64,000 nucleotides of DNA from Mesorhizobium sp. AR10 (GTDB lineage: Bacteria > Pseudomonadota > Alphaproteobacteria > Rhizobiales > Rhizobiaceae), in contig NZ_CP080523.1 in assembly GCF_024746795.1 (NCBI RefSeq), forward strand, positions 434,001-498,000, in the 5' to 3' direction. The notes beneath the pieces are model-generated. The model worked only from the letters and a program-made list of their open reading frames with translations, was not told where the DNA came from and made no database searches. The translations under genes and the position numbers were made by a program. This document shows positions 46,501 to 55,904 of the stretch, one piece after another (position 1 is the stretch's first letter; each line of letters opens with the position of its first letter).

Positions 46501-47808
46501 TCAGCGCCAGGCCAATGCCAGGCGGACCGCGTCGCTGACCAGCCCCCAGCGAGAACGCACGTTGATAAAGGCGCGCGTGGTGGCCTTTTCCTTTTCAATC
46601 TTCGGTGTGCCGTCGACACGCATCAAGTTCTGCGCGGCCAGGGATATCAAGCGCGGATAAGTCGTGAAGAAGTTGCTGGAATTCGTGTGGATCAAGGCCG
46701 GCATGTCTTTGTATTTCCGAAGGTCTTTGACCACGAAGGAGTTGTCCAGCATGGTCTTGTAGATGGTGAGGTTTCGTCTGGTCATCGGATTGTTGCGGCG
46801 CTTGACCCCGACGATTGCCTCAGCCGCGATCCGGCCGGAGGTCATGGCGAGGTTCGAACCTTCGCGGTGAATCGCGTTGTTAAATTGGGCGGCATCACCG
46901 ACCACGACCCAGCCGTCGCCAAAGAGCTGCGGAATCGCCTTGTGGCCGCCTTCGGGAATGAGATGCGCGGCATATTCCTTCACCTCAGAGCCGGCGATCA
47001 GCGGCCGGATCGATGGGTGGTTTTTGAACGCATCGAGAAGGACGTAAGGGCTCTCCATCGTCGCGGCGAAATCGGAGACGAGGCAGCCTATGCCCAATGA
47101 GATTGACTCCTTGTTGGTGTAGAGGAAGCCGAGCCCAGCCATGCTGCGGGAGATCGTCCCCACCGCCTCGATGACGCAGCCTTCATCGCCCTTGACGCCG
47201 AACCGCTGCTCAATGACCTCTTCGGGCAGGAAATGCATTTCCTTTACGGCGAGCGCCACGGTTTCTGGTTTCGGCATCTTGCGCAGGCCGGCGCGCGTGC
47301 CAAGCAGTCCCGAGACACCTTCTGCGAGAACGACCACGTCCGCGAAGATCGGCCCGCCGGCCCGGTCCGTGCGGACGCCGACCACCTTGTCCTGGGCATC
47401 ACGGACGAGTTCCGTTACGGTCGTCTCGCACAGAACCGTCGCCCCGGCCTCGCGCACCTTGCGCGAAAACCATTTGTCGAACTGGGCGCGTATGATCGTG
47501 TAGCGGTTGGGCTTTGCCTCGTTGAAGTCATCCGACCGATAGTGAATCCCGGTGTGGGAGGTCTCGTCCATCACCCAAAGCCGCTGTTCAACCAGATGCC
47601 GCTCAAGAGGCGCATCATCCCGGAAATCGGGGATGATCTTCTCCAGCATGTTCGCGTACATGATGGCGCCCTGAACGTTCTTGGAGCCCGGATATTCACC
47701 GCGCTCCAATTGCAGCACGTTCAGGCCGTTGCTTGCCATGATGTAAGCAGCTGCGTTCCCGGACATGCCGGCCCCGACGACGATGGCGTCGAATTTCTCC
47801 TCGATCAT
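46501..47808 (-). CDS. fixC: FixC flavoprotein, ETF-quinone oxidoreductase type
   Basis: The 435-aa FAD protein has an N-terminal dinucleotide fold ([16 protein letters not shown]) and [19 protein letters not shown]. It passes electrons from FixAB to quinone and FixX. The ATG 47808 (MIEEKFDAI) is 10 bp after fixB; the frame is open upstream but that would run into fixB. Confidence 0.95.
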   Translation of the reverse strand: MIEEKFDAIVVGAGMSGNAAAYIMASNGLNVLQLERGEYPGSKNVQGAIMYANMLEKIIPDFRDDAPLERHLVEQRLWVMDETSHTGIHYRSDDFNEAKPNRYTIIRAQFDKWFSRKVREAGATVLCETTVTELVRDAQDKVVGVRTDRAGGPIFADVVVLAEGVSGLLGTRAGLRKMPKPETVALAVKEMHFLPEEVIEQRFGVKGDEGCVIEAVGTISRSMAGLGFLYTNKESISLGIGCLVSDFAATMESPYVLLDAFKNHPSIRPLIAGSEVKEYAAHLIPEGGHKAIPQLFGDGWVVVGDAAQFNNAIHREGSNLAMTSGRIAAEAIVGVKRRNNPMTRRNLTIYKTMLDNSFVVKDLRKYKDMPALIHTNSSNFFTTYPRLISLAAQNLMRVDGTPKIEKEKATTRAFINVRSRWGLVSDAVRLALAWR

Positions 47809-47818
47809 ATCCGTTTCC

Positions 47819-48928
47819 TTAGCTTGCAAGCTTGTCGCGACTGTGCGGAGACAGCCGCCGGGTAAAGGCTTCCGTAAGCGCGGGCAGGAAGCGGATGGCA
47901 TCGGTCACGATCCCGAGGTGGGCAAAATCGAAAATCGGCGCGGTCGGGTCGGTGTTGATGGCCACGATGAGATCGGCGCCCTCAACTCCAACCCGGTGCT
48001 GAATGGCGCCGGAAATCCCCGCCGCAATGTAAAGCTTCGGCCGGATGGTCTTGCCAGTTTGGCCGATCTGTCGATCAGCCGGCATCCAGCCTTTCTGGAC
48101 CAGCGGGCGCGAACAGCCATGTTCGGCGCCAATTGCTCGAGCGAGATTCTTCACAAGCTGCAGGTTCTCCGCCGCGCCGAGGCCAAGGCCTCCCGCAACC
48201 ACGACGTCGGCATAGGCGAGATTTGCCTTTGCCGACTGGCTATCAGGCAGGAAGCCGAGGACTTTGGTCACGATCTCGTCCTCGGCCAGAGATACCTTGT
48301 GCTGGATGATACGCCCGACGGGCTTATCCGTGCGCTGCGGCATGGGCATGACCCTCGCCCGCACTGTCGCCATCTGCGGCCGGTAGTTGAGCGTGTAGAT
48401 CGTGCATAACAGGGAACCGCCGAAAGTCGGACGGGTAGCCGCGAGCGAACCGTCGGTATCCACGTCAAGTTCGGTGCAGTCGGCCGTGAGCCCGGTCTGC
48501 AAGGTCGTCGCCACGGACCCGGCAAGATCCCTGCCGAGCGTGGTCGCTCCGAGAAGAAGGATCTCGGGTTTGTGGGTATCGACCAGATCCGTCATCACCT
48601 TGGTAAACGGCTCATTTCGATAATCGGCGAGCAGCGGTGCCTCGGCGATGTAGACAAGGTCGGCGCCATAAGCGAACGCCTCGGCAACGGCATACCAGGT
48701 GGCTTCTCCTGGCGGTCCGAGCACGACGCCCGCAAGCTGGACGCCAAGCTTGTCGGCCAGCTTGCGGCCTTCGCCGAGCAGTTCGAAAGACACGGGATGG
48801 ACTTGGCCACGTTCGAGTTCGATGAAGACCCAGACGTGCCGGTAGTCCTTGAAACGGTCAGGCAGTTCTTTCTTTATGCCGGCACGGCCGGCGGCAGGGC
48901 GAGCGGGTTCTCGATTCGCTGTCGACAT
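47819..48928 (-). CDS. fixB: FixB, electron transfer flavoprotein alpha-type subunit
   Basis: The 369-aa protein has the ETF-alpha layout with the C-terminal FAD site ([20 protein letters not shown], then [12 protein letters not shown]). It pairs with FixA to bifurcate NADH electrons. It starts 16 bp after fixA. Confidence 0.95.
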   Translation of the reverse strand: MSTANREPARPAAGRAGIKKELPDRFKDYRHVWVFIELERGQVHPVSFELLGEGRKLADKLGVQLAGVVLGPPGEATWYAVAEAFAYGADLVYIAEAPLLADYRNEPFTKVMTDLVDTHKPEILLLGATTLGRDLAGSVATTLQTGLTADCTELDVDTDGSLAATRPTFGGSLLCTIYTLNYRPQMATVRARVMPMPQRTDKPVGRIIQHKVSLAEDEIVTKVLGFLPDSQSAKANLAYADVVVAGGLGLGAAENLQLVKNLARAIGAEHGCSRPLVQKGWMPADRQIGQTGKTIRPKLYIAAGISGAIQHRVGVEGADLIVAINTDPTAPIFDFAHLGIVTDAIRFLPALTEAFTRRLSPHSRDKLAS

Positions 48929-48944
48929 TGTCTACTCCTGGCCG

Positions 48945-49796
48945 TCACGCGCCGTTGTTGAAGGCGAGTTCATGTTCCAGCGGCGGCTGACGGGTGAAGA
49001 TTGCGGCGATGAGTTCGTCAGCGGCATCGCGCAAGGTCTTCTCCGCGGTCTCGATTTGCTCCGCTTTTTCCGCCCGCGCAGTCGGGGCAAAAACGCGCTT
49101 GACGACCGTCGGCGAGCCGCGCAGCCCACATCTGGTAAGGTCCTCAATGCCAGCGGCGACCGCAGTCCACTTGACGATCTGACTGCGCGCGGCGCACAGC
49201 GCGTCCTCGAACGAGCCCCGCCGGATCTCGTTTGTGCCTTCCAGCATGGTGATGAGGCAAGGCAGCCTGCTCTTCAGCATCTGCGTGCCGCCTTCGCAGC
49301 GGCGCTCGACCTCGATCTCGCGGGCAGCAAGATCAATGGAGCCGATTTTCGCGACGTAGGTGAGTTGTTGGAGGTCGAGGCGCTTGGCTATGCCAGGCCC
49401 GACCTGGGCGGTGTCGCCATCGATCGTCTGCTTGCCGGTGAACACGATGTCGGGCGGGCCAAACGTTTCGCCAACCTTCGCTATTGCTTGGGAAAGAGCG
49501 AAGGAGGTCGCCAGCGTGTCCGAGCCGGCAAAATAACGGTCGGTCAAGAGCACCGCCCGATCGGCTCCGTAACCGAGCGCCTTGCGTAGCGAGTCTTCTG
49601 CCATGGGCGGACCCATGCTGAGCACGGTGACCTCGCCACCATAAGCGTCGCGCAGTCTGAGTGCTTCTTCCAGGGCAAACAAGTCATAAGGGTTGATGAT
49701 GGTCGGAACACCCTGGCGCATGATCGTGTTCGTCACCGGATGGACCCGTATTTGTGCCGAGTCCGGCACCTGCTTGATGCAGATTACGATGTGCAT
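48945..49796 (-). CDS. fixA: FixA, electron transfer flavoprotein beta-type subunit
   Basis: The 283-aa protein begins MHIVICIKQVPDSAQIRVHP, typical of FixA/ETF-beta, with GKQTIDGDTAQVGPGIA in the middle. It is the first gene of fixABCX and lies behind a sigma54 promoter and a perfect NifA site. Confidence 0.95.
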   Translation of the reverse strand: MHIVICIKQVPDSAQIRVHPVTNTIMRQGVPTIINPYDLFALEEALRLRDAYGGEVTVLSMGPPMAEDSLRKALGYGADRAVLLTDRYFAGSDTLATSFALSQAIAKVGETFGPPDIVFTGKQTIDGDTAQVGPGIAKRLDLQQLTYVAKIGSIDLAAREIEVERRCEGGTQMLKSRLPCLITMLEGTNEIRRGSFEDALCAARSQIVKWTAVAAGIEDLTRCGLRGSPTVVKRVFAPTARAEKAEQIETAEKTLRDAADELIAAIFTRQPPLEHELAFNNGA

Positions 49797-49853
49797 TGGC
49801 GGTTTCTCTAGGCTCCTATCGGGATACGGGCTTGGCAGTTCATCTTCTCCCCC

Positions 49854-49867
49854 GCATCATTCGTGCC
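49854..49867 (-). promoter_or_regulatory. Sigma54 promoter for fixABCX
   Basis: Read leftward: TTGGCACGAATGATGC, GG-N10-GC with a good -24 element and TGC at -12. It is 58 bp before fixA. Confidence 0.8.
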
Positions 49868-49936
49868 AATTTTGCGTGCCCATATTCCTGGAAGTTCGGT
49901 TGGTTGCGCTGAGGGCGGCGTCGTGATGACCGGATT

Positions 49937-49952
49937 TGTCGGCTTCTCGACA
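49937..49952 (-). promoter_or_regulatory. NifA upstream activator site for fixABCX
   Basis: TGT-CGGCTTCTCG-ACA is a perfect TGT-N10-ACA about 70 bp upstream of the fixA sigma54 site and 26 bp after the nifW stop. Confidence 0.8.
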
Positions 49953-49977
49953 ATGTCCCGTCGCAATCGTGTCGCGC

Positions 49978-50358
49978 TCATTCCTTTTCGAACCGCTTCA
50001 ATGCGGCGTCGAACGGGACGAAGGTGCGGCCCGGCATGGCAGGTTTGTTCGGATCGTGGTCCTTAAGCACCTTAAAGACACGGTGCGTGAGCGGCGAGGA
50101 AGCAGCGAAATCCTCGTAGGCGCGTTCCAGCTTGGTGCGCACCCGCGCGGCGATCACCCGGTCAGGCAGACCGGAGAAATCTTCTTCGGCAAGGTATTCT
50201 CCCACGCGCTTCATAATATGGAGCCGTGAGACGTTGAGCACCTTCGGGTCATAGGAAGCGCCAAGGACCGCGAAGAACTCCTCCGCAGCCGAAAGGCCCT
50301 TCAGTCGCGCGAGAATGTCCGTCACGTCGACGGTATGGCCATCAGCAGAACAAGTCAT
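49978..50358 (-). CDS. nifW: NifW, nitrogenase-protective protein
   Basis: The 126-aa product matches NifW: LKGLSAAEEFFAVLGASYDP, LNVSRLHIMKRVGEYL and FKVLKDHDPNKPAMPGRTFV. NifW protects or helps mature the MoFe protein. It follows the cysE remnant and nifV in the same direction. Confidence 0.93.
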   Translation of the reverse strand: MTCSADGHTVDVTDILARLKGLSAAEEFFAVLGASYDPKVLNVSRLHIMKRVGEYLAEEDFSGLPDRVIAARVRTKLERAYEDFAASSPLTHRVFKVLKDHDPNKPAMPGRTFVPFDAALKRFEKE

Positions 50359-50429
50359 TGCACTCTCCCTTGGGTCGGAAACCGTGGTGTCTGGTGCGTT
50401 CGTCGCACCGGCTAATCTGCAGTCGCGAA

Positions 50430-50671
50430 TGGGATGCCGTCATCGGGCAGATGACGTCGAGATCGAAGCGGCCATTCAGGAACGCGGCAACGCCGACCAG
50501 CGTCACGCGAGGCGGGACGTTCTCCATCAGCGCATGGGCGCCGACCCGGCGGTCGCGCGCCTTCACATCGGCGATGACCTTATGGACCATCAGGGCTAGC
50601 CGAGCGGCTTTACGCCGCCCCGCGCGGCTACCAATCCGGAGGAAATGGTCGAGGATAAATGACATCGCCAC
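50430..50671 (-). pseudogene. Serine acetyltransferase (cysE) remnant
   Basis: The frame contains VIADVKARDRRVGAHAL and VPPRVTLVGVAAFLN, which match the final hexapeptide-repeat coil and C-terminal motif (DVPPxxTVVGxPA) of serine acetyltransferases. The catalytic N-terminal domain and most of the repeats are absent. A cysE-type gene near nifV or nifS is known in other diazotrophs, where it feeds cysteine to NifS. It lies directly behind the nifV stop and runs into nifW. Confidence 0.5.
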
Positions 50672-51823
50672 CTACTCCTTTCCAAGGTCTCGGCCGGCTG
50701 CCTCGCTGCGCAGTGTGTCGTAGAGCTCGACCAGTTGAGTTGCGGTGACGGTCGATTTGATCTCGGTCGCCTTGCGGCGGACGCGGGCAACCATCGCGGC
50801 TGCCAGATCCGGGTCGAGATCGCGGCCACTATCGCCCAGCACATAGGCGATCGCGGTCGCACCGGAATGCTTGCCAATGACGATTCGCCGGCAGCGGCCC
50901 ACGAGAGCCGGATCGAGCCCCTGATAGGTACGCGGGTCCTTCAGCAGCCCCGCGACGTGAATGCCGGACTCGTGGCTGAAAACATCGGCGCCGACGATCG
51001 GCTTCATGGCCGCGGTCTGCCGGCAGGCGGCCCAAGCCACCTGGGCGGCGAGGTCCGGCAATGCGGTCAGCTCGATGCCTGTATCCGCGCCGTCGAGAAC
51101 GGCCATCGCGGTGGCCACCTCTTCCAGCGCGGCATTGCCCGCCCGCTCTCCGAGCCCCAGGACGGTGACGGAGGCATGGCGGGCGCCGGCGCGTATTGCT
51201 GCCAGCGTGTTGGCGACCGCAAGGCCGAGATCGTTGTGTGCATGGAATTCGAGGTCGATGGGAGACAGCGCCGCGAGCTGAGCGACAATCTCGAAGGTCG
51301 AAAAAGGGTCGAGAACGCCGACCGTATCGGCCAGCCTGACGCGCTTTGCGCCGGCTCGCGCGGCCGTCTCAATGACGCGGGCCAGATGATCCCGATCGGC
51401 TCGCGAGGCATCCTCGCAGCCGACGGCAACGAAAAAGCCGTGGGCGGCTGCGCGCCCGACCATCTGCGCGATGATCTGGAGCGCTGCCCCCTGATCGAGG
51501 CCGAGTTTGGCGGCCAATTGGATGTCCGATGCAGGCAGCGACAGATTGACGGCGGTGACGCCGCTCTCGATCGCCGCCTCGAGATCCCGCGACGTCATCC
51601 GGCACCAGGCCGTGAGCCGCACCGGGAGACTCCTGGCGACCGCGGCGCGAATTGTTTCGATCTCGTCGCCGCCCATGCTCGGCGTGCCAATCTCGATCTC
51701 TGGGATGCCGGCTGCCGCGAGAGACTCGGCGAGCTCCAGCTTTTCCGCAATGGTGAAGGAGACGCCGGGTGCCTGCTCGCCATCGCGCATGGTGGTATCG
51801 TTGAGGAAGACATCACGGTTCAT
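50672..51823 (-). CDS. nifV: Homocitrate synthase NifV
   Basis: The 383-aa protein is a HMGL-like synthase with FLNDTTMRDGEQAPGVSFT at the N-terminus, FHAHNDLGLAVANTLAA for metal binding and the NifV-type C-terminal domain (GADVFSHESGIHVAGLLKDP). It makes homocitrate, the organic ligand of FeMo-cofactor. Most rhizobia lack it and get homocitrate from the plant. It overlaps nifS by 4 bp, so translation is coupled. Confidence 0.9.
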   Translation of the reverse strand: MNRDVFLNDTTMRDGEQAPGVSFTIAEKLELAESLAAAGIPEIEIGTPSMGGDEIETIRAAVARSLPVRLTAWCRMTSRDLEAAIESGVTAVNLSLPASDIQLAAKLGLDQGAALQIIAQMVGRAAAHGFFVAVGCEDASRADRDHLARVIETAARAGAKRVRLADTVGVLDPFSTFEIVAQLAALSPIDLEFHAHNDLGLAVANTLAAIRAGARHASVTVLGLGERAGNAALEEVATAMAVLDGADTGIELTALPDLAAQVAWAACRQTAAMKPIVGADVFSHESGIHVAGLLKDPRTYQGLDPALVGRCRRIVIGKHSGATAIAYVLGDSGRDLDPDLAAAMVARVRRKATEIKSTVTATQLVELYDTLRSEAAGRDLGKE

Positions 51824-53037
51824 GAAAGGAAGTCTATTCTGCTGCCGCTCTGGCCTAGACCCGATTGATGATCTTCATTACCTCGCCTCGCCGGCCCAGG
51901 ACTGGGTGAGCCACGCACCTTCTCCACGATCGGCGGCAAGACCTCGAGCACTCGGTCGATGTCCGCTTCGCCGTTGTCGCGCGCGAGGGAGAAGCGGACT
52001 GCGCCGTGCGGCGTTTTCATGGCCCTCAGAACGTGGCTCGATTCCAATGAGCCGGAGGTGCACGCGGAGCCGGAGGAACACGCAATTCCGGCGCGGCTGA
52101 GGAGAAGTGGGATTCTATCGCCTTCGACATGTGCAAAGCCAATGTTTGCGGTGTTTGGCAACCGCTCCAGCGGATCGCCATTGACGAAGGTGTTTGGGAC
52201 GCGCTCGAGTATCCCGTCTTCAAGGCGGTCGCGCAGCGACTTTACCCGTGTGGTCGCGTCGTCCACGAATTTCAAGGCGAGTTGGGCCGCCATGCCCAGC
52301 CCGGCTATGCCAGGCGTATTCTCGGTGCCCCCACGCCGATCGTGCTCTTGGTGCCCGCCTTTGATCATCGAGCGGAAGGGCACGCCACGTTTTACAAAAA
52401 GCGCTCCAATCCCTTTCGGGCCATGCAGCTTGTGGCCGGACAGCGACAGCATGTCGATTGCGGTCGATTTCAGGTCCATGGGAACTTTGCCGACCGCCTG
52501 CACAGCATCAGTATGGAAGAGGGCGCCGGCTTCCTTGGCCAACTCAGCAAGCTCGCCAACAGGGAAGATCGTGCCGGTCTCGTTGTTTGCCCACATGATC
52601 GAGACGATTGCCACGCGTGGGCTCAGGGCGGACCTGTAGGCGTCGAGGTCGAGCCGGCCCTGGCGATCCACCGGGATCCTGTGCACCGTGACGGCCCGCG
52701 TCTTCTCAAGATGCGTGCAGAGTGTCAGCACCGCAGGATGCTCGACCGCGGAAATCAGGATCTCTGTCCGGCTGGGCAACACCTCCAGCGCCGAAAGAAT
52801 CGCTGCATTGTCGCTTTCCGTCCCGCCCGATGTGAAGATGATCTCATGGTCGAGCTCGGCGCCGATCAGCGCTTGCAGCTGCAGGCGCGCCTTATTCACC
52901 GCCGCAAAGGCCGAGGCGCCTAAATCATGCGTCGACGAAGGGTTGCCGAATCGATCCCTAAAGAACGGCAACATCGTTTGAACGACCTCAGGATCGACCC
53001 GTGTCGTGGCGTTGTTGTCGAGATAGACAGGTCTCAT
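51820..53037 (-). CDS. nifS: Cysteine desulfurase NifS
   Basis: The 405-aa PLP enzyme begins MRPVYLDNNATTRVDPEV; the PLP lysine is in LSGHKLHGPKG and the catalytic cysteine in IACSSGSACTSG. It supplies sulfur for nitrogenase iron-sulfur clusters. The start at 53037 is fixed by homology. The usual partner nifU, upstream, is a pseudogene. Confidence 0.95.
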   Translation of the reverse strand: MRPVYLDNNATTRVDPEVVQTMLPFFRDRFGNPSSTHDLGASAFAAVNKARLQLQALIGAELDHEIIFTSGGTESDNAAILSALEVLPSRTEILISAVEHPAVLTLCTHLEKTRAVTVHRIPVDRQGRLDLDAYRSALSPRVAIVSIMWANNETGTIFPVGELAELAKEAGALFHTDAVQAVGKVPMDLKSTAIDMLSLSGHKLHGPKGIGALFVKRGVPFRSMIKGGHQEHDRRGGTENTPGIAGLGMAAQLALKFVDDATTRVKSLRDRLEDGILERVPNTFVNGDPLERLPNTANIGFAHVEGDRIPLLLSRAGIACSSGSACTSGSLESSHVLRAMKTPHGAVRFSLARDNGEADIDRVLEVLPPIVEKVRGSPSPGPARRGNEDHQSGLGQSGSRIDFLS

Positions 53038-53079
53038 GCTGTGATCCCTCAGTTGACCAGAACGAAGCGACGCGGGAGA

Positions 53080-53776
53080 TCGGTCGCATGGAGCTCTGGC
53101 GCAGGCCCTTGGTGGGTGATGGAGACTGTCGGCCGGTGCAGGCGTCCGAAAGTCTGACGTCGACATGGTCGCCGTCGATATCGTCAAGTTCGCCTCCCCG
53201 GCGAGGGCCTCCGGTTAACTCCCCACAGCGTCTACTATCAGTCGAGTTTGCTGCAGCGCCGTCACTGGGCGGCCGGCAACTTCGGGCCCTCCAGGAGCTG
53301 AACTGTTTCGGGCGGGGACGTTCCGCGCATCCCACCTGAAGCAATCGCCGGTCCCGAGACGGGCTTCGACCTTGCCTCCTTGTTGAAGGCGCGGGCGTCT
53401 GTTTTGGCGGGCGTCTAGACCGGCTCTGCCGCAATAGACCCCGCCGCAGGCATTTCTCCCTGGACCAGTACAAGCACTTCCACGATGGCTGCGAGGCATC
53501 CCGGGGCAGCCTTTGTGTAGCAACTGATCTGCTCCATGGCGGTTTGCCGATGGTGAGTTCGATAGCCGCCGACAATGAGGCGACCGCGGCGCGGCCGCTG
53601 AAGGTCTGGCGCTCGGCGGCAGTGATCCTTGACGTCCCCCGGTCGATGCCGTTGACAGATTCAAACATGTCGCCGTAGCGGATGGTCCCGAGCTTACCTC
53701 CTGAATTGGCTGTTTCCAGAACGTCGGCATGCGTCCGGTTGAAGTGTTCCTTGGCCTTCCCGCTAAAGTTCCACAT
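53080..53776 (-). pseudogene. nifU: Degraded nifU
   Basis: From ATG 53776 the frame reads MWNFSGKAKEHFNRTHADVL, the NifU start, then GDMFESVNG and FSGRAAVASLSAAIELTIGK, where NifU has FGCGSAIASSSALTE. The scaffold cysteines are lost (CGD to YGD, GCG to SGR). After this the frame breaks; pieces such as LIVDAV and DGDHVDVRLSDACTGRQ recall the C-terminal Nfu domain, with CTGCQ changed to CTGRQ. It lies between iscA and nifS, the normal place of nifU. Confidence 0.75.
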
Positions 53777-53792
53777 GCGGCTTCTCGGGCGA

Positions 53793-54113
53793 TCAGCCGA
53801 AGGACTTGCCGCAAGCGCACTTCTCCCGCGCGTTGGGATTATCGAAGACGAAGCCGGAGGACTCCAACCCCGTGACAAAGTCGACGGTCATGCCTGCTAC
53901 ATGGGGTTGTGACCCTACGTCCACGAATACCTTGACCCCATCTGCCTCAATGATCGCATCGCCCTCGCGCAAGACGCTCTCGGGGCCCATCGAGTATTTG
54001 AAGCCGGCGCAGCCGCCGGTCTGGACCATGATCCGAAAGCCTTCCGCCGGCTCGCTGGCGCGGGAAAGGACGGTCTTGACGGCAGCAACTGCGGTGTGGG
54101 TGAGCGTAATCAT
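53793..54113 (-). CDS. IscA/HesB-type iron-sulfur carrier
   Basis: The 106-aa A-type carrier has the three cysteines in GGCAGFKY and CACGKSFG. It carries iron-sulfur clusters for nitrogenase assembly and may stand in for the lost NifU. It is the first gene of the iscA-nifU*-nifS-nifV-cysE*-nifW unit, behind a sigma54 promoter. Confidence 0.93.
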   Translation of the reverse strand: MITLTHTAVAAVKTVLSRASEPAEGFRIMVQTGGCAGFKYSMGPESVLREGDAIIEADGVKVFVDVGSQPHVAGMTVDFVTGLESSGFVFDNPNAREKCACGKSFG

Positions 54114-54158
54114 GGCTCGAATTTCTCCTCAATCCGTTACGCATTTGCGGACGACAGT

Positions 54159-54172
54159 GCACGTGCCATGCC
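54159..54172 (-). promoter_or_regulatory. Sigma54 promoter for the iscA-nifSVW unit
   Basis: Read leftward: TTTGGCATGGCACGTGC, GG-N10-GC. It is 46 bp before the iscA ATG. Confidence 0.75.
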
Positions 54173-54216
54173 AAAGTAAAACGTTTTTAAAACAAAAGCT
54201 TGGCCCTTCAGCCCTG

Positions 54217-54232
54217 TGTCGGATGTGCGACA
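54217..54232 (-). promoter_or_regulatory. NifA upstream activator site for iscA-nifSVW
   Basis: TGT-CGGATGTGCG-ACA is a perfect TGT-N10-ACA, only about 45 bp upstream of the sigma54 site, closer than usual. Confidence 0.75.
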
Positions 54233-54327
54233 TTGTCGGAAGTGCGTACGTCGCTCGTCACGTGAATTGCGCCGTAGCAATCCCGTCCTCGTTCCTGGAA
54301 GACGGCTGGGCGACACAACTGATGGTT

Positions 54328-54343
54328 TGTCTAACCCGCGACA
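54328..54343 (+). promoter_or_regulatory. NifA upstream activator site facing the hmu region
   Basis: TGT-CTAACCCGCG-ACA is a perfect site. It is 87 bp upstream of a sigma54-like site at 54430 on the plus strand, but as a palindrome it could also serve the leftward iscA promoter. Confidence 0.6.
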
Positions 54344-54429
54344 CAGTGGTCTCGGCGTGGGTCGTGCCACTCCTGCCTAAACCCTTGACCCGTATGCGAA
54401 CGTCTTTCCGAGGTCGTTTCTACGCAATT

Positions 54430-54443
54430 GGCACGACTTTTGA
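54430..54443 (+). promoter_or_regulatory. Worn sigma54-like promoter before the hmu remnants
   Basis: TTGGCACGACTTTTGA has a perfect -24 element and spacing, but GA in place of GC at -12. It points to the hmuP remnant and hmuS. Confidence 0.4.
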
Positions 54444-54689
54444 AGCCCCGCTTTGGAAGGCGGCACAACTGCCGACCGACACTGATTCGCGGGTGGCCTC
54501 GCGATCAGTGGAACGATGTAAGGGAAGCAAGATGTCAGGTTTTGACCAGATCCGCTTTCTGAAGGAAAGCAGCCCGGCCCGTCCACCCCCAAACGCGGGA
54601 TCGCTCGGTTGGCGTCGACCTCTACAATCGCTCGCTACCAGCCAGTCGCCGGCGACCGCTTGATGGGAGACCGACATCTCGCTGTCAGT

Positions 54690-54830
54690 CTCGTTGCGCC
54701 GTCGTACAGGAGCCAGCGCCTTTCGAGCCGGTGGTCCTGGCCGAGCAAAAGATCGGCATCGAGCACACGGGCGCGCTCGATTGGAACAGGACAGCTGATC
54801 CTCAACAATTATGTGGAAGCAGGGGTAAGA
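54690..54830 (+). pseudogene. HmuP/HemP-like remnant, frameshifted
   Basis: One frame reads EQKIGIEHTGALDW and the next frame reads GTGQLILNN; joined, they resemble the small HemP/HmuP protein (RREIVIEHGG... RLTRTGKLILTK). It lies directly before hmuS, the normal hmuP position. A frameshift near 54780 breaks it. A 43-codon frame at 54531 with a good ribosome-binding site precedes it, of unknown meaning. Confidence 0.45.
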
Positions 54831-54831
54831 C

Positions 54832-55899
54832 ATGGACCAGCGCGAGAAACCCTCTCCGGACCAAATCCGGCGGGCACAGGAAGACAGTCCGAAAATCCGC
54901 GAGCATGATCTCGCCGCCAAATTGAGCATTTCGGAAGCGGAGCTGGTCGCGGCGCATTGCGGTTCCGGCGCGGCGCGCATCGAGCCGCGCGTCAATGATC
55001 TGCTGATAGGCCTCGAAGCCGTGGGCGAGGTGAGGGCGGTGACCCGAAATCAAAGTGCCGTGCACGAGAAGATTGGCTTGTACAACAAGGTCGTAACCGG
55101 CAGCCACCATGCCATGGTTCTCGGCGACGACATCAACCTGCGCATCTTCCCGAAGGGTTGGGCGCATGGCTTTGCCGTTGAAAAGCGCGACGACGGCAAC
55201 ATCCGCCGCAGCCTGCAATTCTTCGACGCTGCCGGCGCAGCAGTGCATCAGGTGGATGTCAGGCCGGCCTCCAACCTCTACGCCTATCAAAAGCTGGTGG
55301 CGGAGCTCGCATCCTCGAACCAGGAGCCGATCTTGCGGGTTAAGGCAAACGGAGCCGACTCTGACGCAGAGGTTCGGGACCAAGCCGCCATGGTCACGGA
55401 GCTGCGCGAGCACTGGAGCCGGCTGACCGACGTGCATCAGTTCTTCGACATGCTGAAGACGCTGAAGCTCAGTCGCTGCCGGGCGCTGCGCATGGTTGGC
55501 CAGGATTACGCCTGGCAACTCGACAATGCCGCCGTTGGCGCCATGTTCCAATGCGCGAGCGAAGACGAGATGCCGATCATGTGCTTCGTCGGCAACCGTG
55601 GCTGCATCCAGATCCATTCCGGCCCGATCAAGTCGGTCAAGCCCATCGGGCCGCGGATCAATGTGCTGGACGAAACCTTCCGCCTGCATCTCACAACCCA
55701 CCACATCCGCGAGGTTTGGGCCGTGCGCAAGCCGACCAGGGACGGTCACCTCACCTCACTCGAAGCCTATGGCGCCGACGGCAGAATGATCATCCAGTTC
55801 TTCGGCGAACGCCGCGAAGGCGAATGCGAGCGCGGCGACTGGCGGCTCCTGGCCGAGACCCTGCCGCGTATTCCAACCCCGACGGACCGCGTGAGGTAA
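54832..55899 (+). CDS. hmuS: Haemin-degrading/haem transport protein HmuS
   Basis: The 355-aa protein matches HmuS/HemS in both repeated halves (VTRNQSAVHEKIGLYNKV; LKLSRCRALRMVGQDYAWQL). These cytosolic proteins bind imported haem and hand it on or degrade it. The start has AGGGGTAAG upstream. It is the only intact gene of what was an hmuPSTUV-type operon; hmuP and hmuT flanks are decayed and no haem permease or ATPase is in the window. Confidence 0.88.
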   Translation: MDQREKPSPDQIRRAQEDSPKIREHDLAAKLSISEAELVAAHCGSGAARIEPRVNDLLIGLEAVGEVRAVTRNQSAVHEKIGLYNKVVTGSHHAMVLGDDINLRIFPKGWAHGFAVEKRDDGNIRRSLQFFDAAGAAVHQVDVRPASNLYAYQKLVAELASSNQEPILRVKANGADSDAEVRDQAAMVTELREHWSRLTDVHQFFDMLKTLKLSRCRALRMVGQDYAWQLDNAAVGAMFQCASEDEMPIMCFVGNRGCIQIHSGPIKSVKPIGPRINVLDETFRLHLTTHHIREVWAVRKPTRDGHLTSLEAYGADGRMIIQFFGERREGECERGDWRLLAETLPRIPTPTDRVR

Positions 55900-55904
55900 G
55901 ACCG

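Noticed and set aside
49853..49890. Second overlapping sigma54 site (GGGCACGCAAAATTGG) upstream of fixA
   Set aside because: The -12 dinucleotide is TG, not GC; the neighbouring TTGGCACGAATGATGC fits better.
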